Positions 45,185-57,180 of a stretch of 64,000 nt of DNA are shown piece by piece (within the stretch, counting starts at the first letter, position 1; each line of letters opens with the position of its first letter). The stretch is taken from NCBI GenBank assembly GCA_023053575.1, contig JAKZAP010000017.1, positions 5,277,501-5,341,500 on the forward strand, written 5' to 3'. This stretch comes from Branchinecta lynchi. Its lineage: Eukaryota; Arthropoda; Branchiopoda; Anostraca; Branchinectidae. The notes beneath the pieces were generated by a model. It saw nothing but the letters and a program-made list of their open reading frames with translations. It searched no databases and had not been told where the DNA came from. A program made the position numbers and the translations under genes.

Positions 45185-45794
45185 CTATTAGTCAGAAAAA
45201 GAACAGTACTATCTGTTCGAAAAAGTATGATAATAATAACATAACTGCAAAAAATAAACGCCAACAAATTATCACTAACCGCCAACAGTACTGTTCCAAT
45301 AGTGCAGTAAGAAAAAGAACAGTACTATCTGTCCGAAAAGTATAATCATAATGCCATAATTGCACCAAAAGGGCTTTTGCCTTTACAAAATTCACACGAC
45401 AATGTATATACTGAATCGAATGTCAGCCAGGTGACGATCCGCACCTGGTTTAAACTGATTAGTATATTCGGCATTTACGACGCTTTCCCGGAGAGGATCA
45501 CAGTGTCCAATTGCCTGGTTTCTGAAGCTCGACTTTGCGATTGCGACGGTGTTTTATGTTTTGTTTTGTTGCATTTTATTTATCACGTGTTTACTTATCA
45601 TAAGCATTATATTTATCACATGTTAGCCTCACTTGAACAAGTATCAACACCCGCTCAAATAAAGTCATCGATAACTGGGTTTGGGTGAGGCTATATAAAC
45701 CATTCATTGGTTGGCTGAATGGGCACTGTCAGGGGTGTCACGTGTGCGGGGAAGGGGTGGGGTGAGGCGGGACGCCCTCCCAGTGTTGGCGGCC

Positions 45795-46070
45795 GTTCGG
45801 AAAAAATAATTGAGTCGGCGCGAGGCGCCTCGATTTTTTTGCAAAAACATTCGATTTGAAAGTACTCGGTTTTCCTTTAATACAATCGCTTTTTTGCAAA
45901 AAAATCGATTACTTTTTGTAACAGTCGTTTTTTCTAAAAATCAGTCTCATTTTCATCAAAACAGAGTTTCCTCCTGAAAACAGTCTTTTTTTCTGCAGAA
46001 ACAGTCGGTAAAAATGATCAGCTAGTCGGTAAATATCTTGCCCCCCTCCCCAACCATTTTAGCTAGTAAC
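45795..46070 (+). repeat. GGCGCGAGGCGCC-hairpin repeat, partner of 9860-9955
   Basis: AGTCGGCGCGAGGCGCCTCG followed by A/T-rich ATCGATT/CAGTCGT-type units; at 9858 the related GAGTCGGCGCGAAGCGCCGT precedes similar AGTCGGT/TTTCG sequence, and both end near CTTGCCCC. Two copies of a small unclassified repeat. Confidence 0.55.
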
Positions 46071-46114
46071 GCCTATGGTCACAGTACTGTATCAGACTTC
46101 GAATAAGAAAGATC

Positions 46115-47165
46115 ACTCTTTTTGGGATCCCAAAACGGAAGTGGAGGGATACCTATGACATCGCAAAAGTTGTCCGTCCGTCCGCCCGTCTGTAAGCACG
46201 ATAACTCTCGAAGGAAATAAGATATTTTGATGAAACTTGGTGTGAGCATTCGCTGGGTCATCGGACCAGTCAATTTCTTAGATGGGCTTTGTAGCCCTAC
46301 ATTTAGGGGTGGGGGTGGGGTTAAAATTAAGGGGAAAACAATATATTTTGAAAAAGATAGTGCGATAGTCGATTATGGGGTAAGAAGACATGCTGAACAC
46401 GATGATGAAAATAATTTTGTCATCGGACAAGTAGTTACCGGAGAGTTTGTTAACCATTTTCTCGACGGAAAAGTAGTTCGCCCGGAATCCGGTCCAAACC
46501 GGAAAGTTTGTTAAAACTAAAAGTTTTATTTGGAGTTGATCAGATGTTCGATTTAGGGCAAGAAGACATGCTGAACACTTATGTGAGATAAATTTTCTAC
46601 CCGGACATGTAGTTCGCCCGGAATCCAGCCAAAACCGGAAAATTGTTAAAAGTTAATGTTTTATTTGTAGTTGATTAGATATCTGATTTAGGGGTAAGAA
46701 GAGATCTCGAGTCCGTGTCTCACAATAATGTTTTACCCGGACATGTCGTTCGACCGGAATCCGGCTGGAGTCGGAAAATTTGTTATAAGTTAAATTTGTA
46801 TTTGAAGTTGATTAGATGTTCATTATTGGGGAAAGAAGATATCCTGAGTTCGTTTGAGCTTTCTTTTTTCGCCGGACAAATAGTTCCGGAGTTCGGTCGA
46901 AAACGGGAAATTGGCAGAAGTGGCAGGAAGTTTTCGTCAAAAACAGATATGACTTATAGGGGTAATCACACATTCTGAATCCATATCTGAACTTGGTTTT
47001 CTCAACTATTTGGCTTTAATGTGTTTCTGAATTTGAATAGTAAAAATGTTCAAGGAGTCTGGCGAAGACTGGATCTGGCGAAGACAAGACACAGTTGTCT
47101 GGATCAGATATTGAGTTTTGGGGATCCCATCGAAACCTTTGGTCTTGTTTTTCTCTACATTATAC
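46115..47165. repeat. Repeat family R2, copy 4
   Basis: Opens TTTTTGGGATCCCAAAACGG, then GACATCGCAAAAGTTGTCCG, CCCTACATTTAGGGGTGGGG, six subrepeat units with GTAGTTCGCCCGGAATCC, and ends TTTTGGGGATCCCATCGAAA. Most similar to copy 1 at 15725-16990. Confidence 0.8.
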
Positions 47166-48059
47166 TCCCGTCCGGCCCCTAAAGGACCTGTCTCACCTAT
47201 AATACTAACTCAACCTTCTTCCACTTCAAATATTTTTATACCCAGAAACCTCAATTTTTCAAGGTACATTCTAACCCCTCTAACAAAACCACACTGCTTT
47301 TCTCAGTTTCGGTGTTTTGCTATCTTCGATGTGTATCACGCTGCCGACGGTTGTCTACGAGAATTTTTTCCATCAGAAAAACCGGTTACGTAAATTGTTT
47401 CCCTGTAAATTGTTACGTAAATTGTTTCCCTGAATACTTATAACATAAATATTCTTTGAGCCCAAGCTGACTTCGAAACATTTATTCAAACAATGCTTAT
47501 AACAGCCAAATCCGTAGGTTATTTGATGTGAGCACAGCCTAGTTTCTTCAAATATTTTAAAATACTCTAAGTTGAAGAGTAAGTAGTGCGAGGGATCCTT
47601 TAACGAAACTAGTCACGACAATGTCTTTTCGAACATTTTAACCACGCAGTGAGTCGCAACAGGAAAAAACTTAAGAGCTCAACAGGCAATCGCACAATCA
47701 AACAACTTTTGGGGACCGACGCAATAGTCAACACACCCCCATCTCGGCTGATACCGGAATAACACCCTCGATGACCATTTAAAATATCAAACCCGCTGCG
47801 CTCGGTAGATATTTTTCATGACCCACCTCGATTTTTTCAGATAGGTTATTTGTAGTCGTGTTATTTACCGTAGTTTTTTTTTTTTGAAAGCTGATTTAAG
47901 AAGTTAATAATAATAATAAACAATAGTATCATTTTCTGAAACCAACCTCGTTGTCGGAAGCTAACCTTTAATTTATGGTAGATATTCCTTCAGTTGTTCT
48001 TCTGAGTAACTACAAATAAAAATCGTGGTTTCATTCGCTAATTTTCACAAATTTTTCAG
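47166..48059. other. Intron I-J distal part, mostly unrecognised
   Basis: Contains repeat family R5 copy 2 (about 47270-47430), sharing GATGTGTATCACGCTGCCGA with 30190. The rest is AT-rich with no recognised element up to the exon J acceptor. Confidence 0.5.
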
Positions 48060-48263
48060 ATGGTGTTACCCTGAGCGCTGATCAAACCTTAGCTGCTTTA
48101 AGCGCCATCTCTCGATCTCATGAAGCACTACGAACCAGTATGAACCCCCCTTCAGTCACCGAATCCGTGGTTGCCGTTATGCAGTTCGTCAGTGCTATTG
48201 ATATCTACCTTACAGAGGGAAAGACGCTTGCTACCTCGTTCCCTGAAATGGATAAGGGAGAGA
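48060..48263 (+). CDS. Hip1: HIP1-family exon J: helical region before I/LWEQ
   Basis: The acceptor is AATTTTTCAG; two bases complete Asp, 67 codons follow (residues 824-890) and one base is left before GTAAGT. DGVTLSADQTLAALSAISRS and the following helices correspond in position to the human HIP1 stretch SADHLLSTVTSISSCIEQL. Conservation is modest, as in all HIP1 proteins here, but phase and reading frame continue cleanly from exon I to exon K. The intron that follows holds a decayed LINE reverse-transcriptase fragment and a Harbinger-like MITE. Confidence 0.85.
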
Positions 48264-48399
48264 GTAAGTTTATGATGCATTCTTCTCATCATAATTTGCT
48301 TTAATTTATATGTACTCTTGCTTAGCAGAACTCTTGCTTAGCATGTACTCTTGCTTAGCAGAACTTTGTCATTGTTGCAACAAAATATAACACTTTTTT

Positions 48400-49172
48400 C
48401 AGATCTATTGAAATCGCATGGGCTTTCTTTGAACCCTGCGAAATGTAAACGGATGGTATTTGATATAGGAATGGTGACAGAAGTAGTACACAAGTTTCTC
48501 TTATGTGTAAAGTAATAACTTGCTGCAATGTTTTTACTTATCTTGGTTTGCCTGATTGCTCTAATTTGAGTCTGACCCGTGCATCAGTGGTAAAAGAAGT
48601 TGAGAGAAGGGTAGCTGCTAGTTTTGGGTCGATTGTTGGATTACGTGAGCTTCTGAACCGGCGAAGGCTTGCACATGTTTTTAACGTAACAGCTTTGCCA
48701 CAGTGTCTCATAGCTTCTTCGTTCCTCCCAGTTTTTCGGCTTGCTCATACGTCGCATATTAAAAACCGATACTTTGCTTTTTCTAAATGGTTGTGTCGTT
48801 TTAGCAGGTATGAGTGCAATACTAATATGATGGAGACGGTATATGAAATCCTCCTGAAATTATGATGAAAAAGCATGACAAGTTTAGACGTAAGTTGCAA
48901 GGGCTAAAGCATAATTTGTCATCTTCCCTCCATGAGCGGTAAATTATTTTCATTGACTTTTGTTGTTTTAAATTTTTTTATTTTAATTTTAATGGTTTTA
49001 AAGTGTTTTTAAAGTTTTTGTCATTGTTTGCGGTTTTTAATCTGCCTTCGCCATTTTCATGTGTGTGTTTTTTTTTTAGTCGTTCCGATGGATTACAGCT
49101 CGCTTTTTGCGTATTTATATAATCATTTATCTTATTATCATAAATTTTGGTGGATCAATAAAACATCATCAT
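48400..49172 (+). pseudogene. LINE reverse-transcriptase fragment with (ATC)n tail
   Basis: Frames give LLKSHGLSLNPAKCKRMVFD, NVFTYLGLPDCSNLSLTRAS and VERRVAASFGSIVGLRELLN, matching the region after the catalytic core of a non-LTR reverse transcriptase (GLxLNxxKC, FTYLGL). A stop or frameshift occurs at about 48510. It ends GGTGGATCAATAAAACATCATCATC at 49150-49172. Confidence 0.75.
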
Positions 49173-49217
49173 CATATTTTTGTTTGTTCCCAGAAATTGT
49201 TTAATGTGGGCCAGTTA

Positions 49218-49794
49218 GGGGACGTTTTCGCGTTGATGGCTGTGGAGCTGGACTGGTGACCCCATCCACGCGAAAATGAGAAAATAGATCTGGCGTGGAA
49301 CGGCTGAGGAAGACGGTTTACGTCCACGGGGTTCTTCTGTTTATCAGCAGCGTTGACCAACAAACTACTGTTAACCGCCAAAATGTCCCTGTTGATCAAC
49401 AGAGGTGAATCTTCGCCAGAATTCTCTGTTTGAAAAATTTGGCTGATTACTCCGCAAATTGACCAACAGACTTGATCAACAACACTTTCAGTTGTTGGTC
49501 CTTTTGACCAACAATGTTGGCTCAATGTTGAACCGCTTAAAAAGGCCTACAAGTGGGAAGGTTCACATTTTTTCTGTCTTCAGTCTGTGCGGAACTTTTT
49601 TCTTTCCACATTCAGCTCAACGCTGCCCTCGGAGCGGTGTTGAAAGGGGGGCGTCCTTCGAGCTGGATGGCCCGTTCAGCTGTTCATCCATACACGCGAA
49701 AATGACAAAATTATCGATGGCATCCACGCAGAATTGCCCGTCGAGCTCGACGAAAGGTCGACAGGACCAGAGCCATCCACGCGGAAACGTCCCC
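49218..49794. mobile_element. Harbinger-like MITE, 577 bp, TTA duplication
   Basis: Ends GGGGACGTTTTCGCGTTGAT and ATCCACGCGGAAACGTCCCC form an inverted repeat with few mismatches; TTA flanks both sides (49215-49217, 49795-49797). Inner arms (CCATCCACGCGAAAATGA, TTGACCAACA) also pair. No transposase. Confidence 0.9.
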
Positions 49795-50369
49795 TTAATA
49801 TGTCAAAGTACATACATGGAAGGTTTGAAAAAATTGTATATATATGAAATTATAAAACAAAATTTAACATTAGATATTGATTTGCTGCTTGAGATATTGA
49901 TTTGCTATAATTAAAATGTACGTTGTATTTAAAATAAAATCTGAAAGAAAGGCTTAGAATATTTAAAATTTGAATAGATCAATCAGTTATGTTGACATAG
50001 GTATGTATATGATTGACAAGCATATGGCGAGGACACACTGCACATACTAAATTGATAGGTCAATTTTCTTTTTCTTGTTTTCCATTTTCCTGACGAACTC
50101 GTTAAGTATTCGCTTATGGTGATGGCTGTGAAATCAGTTCGTCGAGCGGCACGAAAGGAAAAACGTAAGCGAAGAAGATTCGTGTTCTGTATGTTACGAG
50201 GGGTCTTAATATGTTAACATTTACATCTGTTTAACACCTTTTTTAAACCCAATGGAGTTTAAAAGGAGTATTACGTGGTTTACTGAAAACATCTCAGTAA
50301 AAAGAGAGCAATAAACGTGTCCTCGACGTAGCCTAAACTAAGCTAAAACCAAAATGCGCCTCCGATATA

Positions 50370-50672
50370 GAGCGTGTTCGACCCTACTTACAGTAGTTTC
50401 TACGCTTGACGTCACGAATTGTGGCTTTTTGCCTTTAAAGGCTGGAAAGATTTGTCTATTTTCGAGCAGAATATCATACCACGGGCGAATCCGACTAGTC
50501 ACGTTACAGAAATGCGTAGTTACCTCGCTTAGTACGCTCCCGAGCATGGTAAGCAAATAGTTACCATTAGTTACTATTTTGAGAAGGTTGGAACGGTCAG
50601 CGTGGTAGCTTTTTACGAGGTCGGAACGATAATAGTAACTAATAGTTAATACTAGAAGGGTGGAACACGCTC
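50370..50672 (+). mobile_element. MITE family M-GAGCGTG, copy with ATA duplication
   Basis: Starts GAGCGTGTTCGACCCTACTT and ends AAGGGTGGAACACGCTC; ATA flanks both sides (50367-50369, 50673-50675). It lies 173 bp before exon K. Confidence 0.9.
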
Positions 50673-50845
50673 ATAGAGTTCGCGAAACACAGAATGAGCT
50701 GAGAGATGACCGCTTCCTTTCAGATTACTCAGTTCGATGGCTACGGTTTAGCCAGAAGCTTGTAACGGTAATTCCCAAACACCGTGAGATAAAACACATC
50801 GTTTTATGTAGACATCGCCTAGCTGTACACTACGTTTTCTTTTAG

Positions 50846-51111
50846 AACTTCTAACCTCCCTCCGAGCGACCGGCTCACCTCTCGCCACCTACCTTGCGTC
50901 GTTGCGTAACGCACACAATAGCGCTTTTGCAGCGCAGGTTAGCGCCAATGAACAGCGCGCAATAGAGGCGCTAAGGGCAAGCGACGAGCGCCTGAAGGAG
51001 CTTTACAGCATCCTGAGAGGAACGGGGGATGGGGAGAATGCGGAGAAACTTTTAGAGGATGAACTAAGTGCCATGGAGAGATCCATTGATGAGGCAGCAA
51101 AAAGGATATCT
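50846..51111 (+). CDS. Hip1: HIP1-family exon K: helical region before I/LWEQ
   Basis: The acceptor is CTTTTAG; two bases complete a Lys codon, 88 codons (residues 892-979) end with ATA TCT before GTAAGT, phase 0. It contains LATYLASLRNAHNSA (human LAYLASL), a long amphipathic stretch, and LLEDELSAMERSIDEAAKRI, matching human DLVDKEMAATSAAIETATARI. This segment leads into the upstream helix of the THATCH actin-tethering module, which in HIP1R negatively regulates actin binding. The junction to exon L spans a 10.2-kb intron but aligns residue for residue with human HIP1, so no exon is missing between them. Confidence 0.92.
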
Positions 51112-51940
51112 GTAAGTAGTTTTTGTTTTTGATGACTAATGTTCGTGCAAAACCGGTTTAGGTATATATGTATAAGAATAAATATAAGAATAAAAGGTAA
51201 TATAATACAAACAATAGAAAAGAAATAGAAAACCGTGATTTTCGGGTTTTTTTCTTGATCAGCTAATTATCCCTCTAGGATGATGTGCGAGGAATGAATA
51301 TAAATTCGGATATTTCGGTTGCACTTCCGGCAAACCGTCCTCAGCGAAAAACAAAACAAAACTAAATCATAAAATCCACCACAATCACAACAGGAGAGCG
51401 ATGCGGAACCAACAGACAATAAGACGAGATGTAACTAAAAACCAGAAGAAAACGGTGCGGATGCAGATAAAAATAAAATAACGAAAGATAATATGTGCGA
51501 TAAAAAAAAACCCGAAAATCACGGTTTTCTATTTCTTTCGTAATGAATGGTCAGCTTGGCTTCAAACCTTATATTAATACAAACAATGTAAGTTAAAAAA
51601 ATAAAATAAATCCAAAGCAGGAAAATATAAACAGAAAGAAGGTAAGTGTTCAGCGGAAACACATTTTTTGAACATATTGATGGACGGAACAATGTCGTGG
51701 AAAGCTGTTGGGTGATATTAAGACCGCTATTAAGTTAATTAGTAGTAAGTAATAATAATCTGAGTAGCTCATATAAGTTGGTCTCTAGAGTCGGGGCCAG
51801 GCGTCTTTTTTTTTGTTTATCAAGCACGATTCCAGCACATACGCTAGTAGGCGGGAGTTCTAAAAGCTCTAGGAAAACCCCCTACTAGAACCTTCAACAA
51901 GTACAGTAAGTACTTGTCAACAAGTACAACAAGTACCGCT
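51112..51940. other. Intron K-L proximal part
   Basis: AT-rich. GAAAACCGTGATTTTCGGG (51227) and its reverse CCCGAAAATCACGGTTTTC (51512) are exact inverted repeats about 265 bp apart, continued by TTTCTATT-type arms, so this may be another small MITE (51215-51535). CAAGTAC repeats occur at 51898-51935. Confidence 0.55.
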
Positions 51941-51949
51941 TGTCCCACA

Positions 51950-52204
51950 TTAGAAGGTGCAGCTCAGATGTTTGCCTGCTACCGGCACTGTCCCAATCTT
52001 GTTCTGCAATTTGAATTGCAGGTTTTATTCGTTCTCTTGACGCTAGCCATACTTTGTATAGGGCTATGTTGCCCCATGCATAAATAAGAGTATCAAAATT
52101 TATGTGTTACATGTTGTGTCTTCTTTTTTTTTTTTTCTTTCATACTCCATTTGTAACTTGTGTCTAAAAAATGGCAAATAAATTTCATTAATTCATTCAT
52201 TCAC
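51950..52204 (+). repeat. Retroelement 3' end with (ATTC)n tail
   Basis: AAAATGGCAAATAAATTTCATT then ATTCATTCATTC at 52170-52203, the AATAAA-plus-tetranucleotide type of 3' end also seen at 18777 and 35761. CCCATGCATAAATAAGAG at 52074 may be a second signal. Confidence 0.5.
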
Positions 52205-53099
52205 AATAGAGCCGTCATGGATACATCACATAGCACTTTTTGCTGTGTAGTAGTCCTACAAGGTTGCTTCCTCCCTTTTCTTCCTTTTTATTCAGACTTC
52301 TCCTCGGATCTTAACATCCAGGGTGGGGAATGTGGTCCACCAGTCTCTTTCGCGGAACACACCAGTCTCACTGTTTTGAACCATCAGTCTCAGAAAAATG
52401 GCGCCGGGAACCACCAGTCTCGGAAACGAGACCAACAGTCTCAAATTCAGACCAACAGTCTCATTTAATTTCCAATTTTTTTAGAGTAAAAAGTGTTTTC
52501 TTTGTTTTTCTCTGTCAGTCCCTTGAATTACGCGCTTGTGTCAGCACGACAGGTAGAGTGAAGCTTGAGCTTTCCATACATGTATTTATCTTTGCTATTG
52601 GCTTGGTACTTCTCAGTGAGTAGGGCTCTGAAAAAGCAAACAAATTTATTTTTTTGTTTTCTGTGTTGTTTAATAGAATTCTGCTACTCTGCCAACTACT
52701 GCAGGTAAAGTGAAGCTCTGGGCTTTCAAACGATATATTATTCAATGTTACTGGATTACCAAATGTCATATTGTGTTGCTCTGAAAAATTGTTTTGGTGA
52801 GCAAATGTAATTTCTGGTTTGTCTCTGCGATTTCTTGGGATTTTCTAACTTTACAACCAGTTTTGGTAGATTTAAGCATGGACTTTCCACAGATACGCGT
52901 ATCTCTGATATTGGCTTAGTCAGTTTCTTGCTGGTGTCCTCTGATAAACTCATTAGTTGTGTTTTTTTAACTGACCTGCTTGACCCTGTTGAATGTTTTG
53001 TTGTCTCACTATTCAGTTCACCTGACTGCTTGGTCCGGTACTAGTTCGTTCCATGCATTTTCCATGCTTAAAATACTATTCTGGGGCTGTCTCTACACA

Positions 53100-53960
53100 A
53101 CTACAGTAAGCGGTCAAGTAACACTCAATGGAACCTATTATCGCTCACCAGAGCTGCGTTTGATTCGCATTTCCAGTTGACTGATAGCGGTCAATTTATC
53201 CAATCTATTGAGATTGTCGACTGAAAGTTGACTTTTGACAAACGAGAAGAAATGGTCTTCCATGGTTAACCGGTTAACCTACAGTAAGCGGTCAAGTAAC
53301 ACTCAATGGAACCTATTATCGCTCACCAGAAATGCGTTCGATTTGCATTTCCAGTTGACTCAAATCATCACTTTGCAGTTTTATTTGGTATTCTCAGTTG
53401 ACTAACAGCGTTCGATTTATCCAGTCGACTGAAGTTGTCGATGAAAAGTTGACTTTTGACAACCAAGAAGAAATGGTCATTCGTTCCATGGTTAACCGGT
53501 TAAGCTACAGTAAGCGGTCAAGTAACGCTCAATGGAACTTGTTATCGCCCAACAGAGATGGGTTCGATTTGCCTTTCCAGTTGACTTAAATCATCTTTTT
53601 CCTGTTTTATTTGCTATTCTCAGTTGACTGACAGCGTTCGATATATCCAGTCGACTGAAATTGTTGATTAAAAGTTTACTTTTGACAACCGAGAACAAAT
53701 GGTCATTCATTCCATGGTTAACCGGTTAAGCTACAGTAAGCGGTCAAGTAACGCTCAATGGAACTTATTATCGCTCACCAGAGCCGTGTTCAGTTCGCAT
53801 TTCCAGTTAACTTAAATCATCATTTTGCAGTTTTATTTGCTATTCTCAGTTGACTGACAGCATTCTATATATCCAGTTGACTGAGATTGTCGAGTAAAAG
53901 TTGACTTTTGACAACTGAGAACAAATGGTCATTCATTCCAAGGTTAAGCGTAGGTTGAGA
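53100..53960. repeat. Left-arm tandem units of the foldback element
   Basis: TACAGTAAGCGGTCAAGTAA occurs at about 53102, 53281, 53506 and 53732; each unit continues with CACTCAATGGAACCTATTAT, CATTTCCAGTTGACT and CAGTTGACTGACAGCGTTCG. Unit length varies from about 180 to 230 bp. The reverse units lie at 57020-57540. Confidence 0.9.
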
Positions 53961-54221
53961 AAAAGATTGCGGATTCCAACCCACTGGGCACCTTTTACTG
54001 GTCATCATAAATTGCGGCCATGAGGCCAACATTTTTTAATGTTCTAACAAATCTGGTGCTACAGAGTACGCTACCTACCCAATGATGGTAACAAAAAATA
54101 AAAAAAATAAGCTTATTCTTAATGTTTTACACTGGCTATAGAAGTCCTAGCTAAAAGTGTTCAAGTTAAGCTACATGAACTAACGTAAAGTCACCCACTC
54201 TGGTAATTTTTGTTGTGTTGG

Positions 54222-57180
54222 TTTTGGTGATTCTTTTTTCACATACCATATGTTCTTTACTAGTCCTCCATGAATATTCCTCTCACTCTTTTTCCCATTG
54301 TTGAAGTACTATCTCCACTACAGATGTTGCTCTTGTTATAGGAACATACTGTTGTATGTTACAAACATACTGTTGTATGTTACAAACATACTGTTGTTTG
54401 TATGTTGAAGTACTATAGATGGGTGCACGTAAGAGGTCTCTTCATGAGACCTTCAAATTGAAGCGGCTACGTACAGCATCATCAAGGAGACAAGCAAAGG
54501 GTAATTTTAGTAATTGTCTAAATGTTATAGAACATGATTAGGTCGCTTTGTCATATTGTTTTAGTGATGTTCCCTTACCTTCTCCAGTTTCCACACCCTT
54601 GCCAAGAGCTAAATCGAACAATATGGATCAACTGAGAACAGCAAATAAAACAGTAAAATGATGATTTAAGTTAGTTGGAAATGCGAATAGAATGCAGCTC
54701 TGGGGAGTGATAATAGGTTCCATTGAGCGATACTTGACTGCTTACTGTAGGTTAACCGGTTAACCATGCAATGATTTACCATTTTATCTCGATCGTCAAA
54801 TTTTAACTTTTGGTGATTCTTTTTCACATACCATATGTACTTTACTAGTCCTCCATGAATATTCCTCTCACTCTTTTTCCCATTGTTGAAGTACTATCTC
54901 CTCTACAGATGTTGCTCTTGTTATAGGAACATACTGTTGTATGTTACAAACGTACTGTTGTTTGTATGTTGAAGTACTATAGATGGATGCACGTAAGAGG
55001 TCTCTTCATGAGACCTTCAAATTGAAGCGGCTACGTACAGCATCATCAAGGAGACAAGCAAAGGGTAATTTTAGTAATTGTCTAAATGTTATAGAACATG
55101 ATTAGGTCGCTTTGTCATATTGTTTTAGTGATGTTCCCTTACCTTCTCCAGTTTCCACACCCTTGCCAAGAGCTAAATCGAACAATATGGATCAACTGAG
55201 AACAGCAAATAAAACAGTAAAATGATGATTTAAGTTAGTTGGAAATGCGAATAGAATGCAGCTCTGGGGAGTGATAATAGGTTCCATTGAGCGATACTTG
55301 ACTGCTTACTGTAGGTTAACCGGTTAACCATGCAATGATTTACCATTTTATCTCGATCGTCAAATTTTAACTTTTGGTGATTCTTTTTCACATACCATAT
55401 GTACTTTACTAGTCCTCCATGAATATTCCTCTCACTCTTTTCCTAATTGTTGATCTCCTCTACAGATGTTGCTCTTGATAAAGGAACGTACTATTGTATG
55501 TTACAAACATACTATTGTTTTGTTTGTTGAAGTACTATAGATGGGTGCACGTAAGAGGTCTCTTCATGAGACCCTCAAATTGAAGCGGCTAGGTACAGCA
55601 TCATCAAGGAGACAAGCAAAGGGTAATTTTAGTAATTGTCTAAATGTTATAGAACATGATTAGGTCGCTTTGTCATATTAATTTAGTGATATTCCCTTAC
55701 CTTCTTGAGTTTCCACACCCTTGCCAAGAGCTAAATCGAACAATATGAATCAACTGAGAACAGCAAATAAAACAGTAAAATGATGATTTAGGTTAGCTGG
55801 AAATCCGAATAGAATGCAGCTCTGGTGAGTGATAATAGGTTCCATTGAGCGACACTTAACTGCTTACTGTAGGTTAACCGGTTAACCATGGAAGGAATTA
55901 CCATTTTATCTCGAACGTCAAAAGTCAACTTTTTGGTGATGCTTTTTTCACATACCATATGTTTTACTAGTCCTCCATGAATATTCCTCTCACTCTTTTT
56001 CTAATTGTTCAAGTTCAATGGGTTTATTAACAATACAAAATAAATCATACATAAACAAAACACTCAGTCCATTTCTGGACGCCGAGAACCACAATCATTA
56101 CATTTTAAACATAATACGCAGAATGGTCACTGCTCCTGCTCTCAGACACAACCTTGCCTCTCAAAAAACAAAACAAAAAAACTTACCAATTACCTTCCTG
56201 CACCTTGCCCCCGGGGAAGCCACCCCATCATAAAAAAAATAAAAAAATGTTATTATTATTTATTCTTAAGCATAATTTTTTATTTTTATTTTATCAGACC
56301 TTATTTAATTATTCTTCTGTAATGCTAATAAATGATTTTTTACTTTTTTTTTAAATGACGCAAGAGAGCTCCTACCTCTCAGCTCATCTGGGATCCGGTT
56401 CCATATTTTTGCACATGTTATGTTTGGGGCAAAATCTGATCGTACAGTCGGGGTGAAGGGTATTTGCAGGTTTGATGATGATCGGGTCCGATTATGCTGG
56501 TCCGAGATAGGTCGAAACAATGTTTTGAATGAAGATGGCAGCTCACCAGCTAAAAACTTAAAAACAAAGATAAAGCATGACAGTTGATGCAGCGACTCCA
56601 GTGACAAGTACTCTTCATTTTTTCCAACTATTATCAGACATCGTTTGTGAATCGAGCTCAGTTTTCGCAGGTGAGATTTGACCTGCGGACATGTACTATC
56701 TCCTCTACAGATGTTGCTCTTGTTATAGGAACATACTTACAAACATACTATTGTTTGTAGGTTGTAGTACTATAGATTGGTCCACGTAAGAGGTCTCTTC
56801 ATGAGACCCTCAAATTGAAGCTGCTACGTACAGCATCATCAAGGAGACAAGCAAAGGGTAATTTTAGTAATTGTCTAAATGTTATAGAACATGATTAGGT
56901 CGCTTTGTCATATTGTTTTAGTGATGTTCCCTTGCCTTCTTGAGTTTCCACACCTTTGCCAAGAGCTAAATCAAACAATATGAATCAACTGAGAACACCA
57001 ACTAACAGAGTAAAATGATGATTAAAGTTAGCTGGACATGCGAATAGAATGCAGCTCTGGTGAGTGCTAATAGGTTCCATTGAGCGATACTTGACTGCTT
57101 ACTGTAGGCTAACCGGTTAACCATGGAATGAATTAACATTTTATCTCGATTGGCAAAAGTCAACTTTTTGTTGACAATCT
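54222..57180. repeat. Central tandem units of the foldback element, four copies
   Basis: TTTGGTGATTC/GCTTTTTTCACATA starts units at about 54222, 54808, 55373 and 55932. Each carries CCATGAATATTCCTCTCACT, CGTAAGAGGTCTCTTCATGA, GAAGCGGCTACGTACAGCAT and GTAGGTTAACCGGTTAACCA in the same order. The fourth copy is split by a LINE insertion (56012-56688). Confidence 0.92.
56012..56688 (-). pseudogene. 5'-truncated LINE inserted in the foldback element
   Basis: Minus-strand frames read LRKLSSIHKRCLIIVGKNEE, then SLHQLSCFIFVFKFLAGELP, RTRSSSNLQIPFTPTVRSDF and IWNRIPDELRGRSSLASFKK, the last part of a CR1/L2/Jockey-type reverse transcriptase. It disrupts ATTGTTGAAGT|ACTATCTCC, which is intact in sister units at 54301 and 54885. 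Still open over about 100 codons, so fairly young. Confidence 0.88.
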
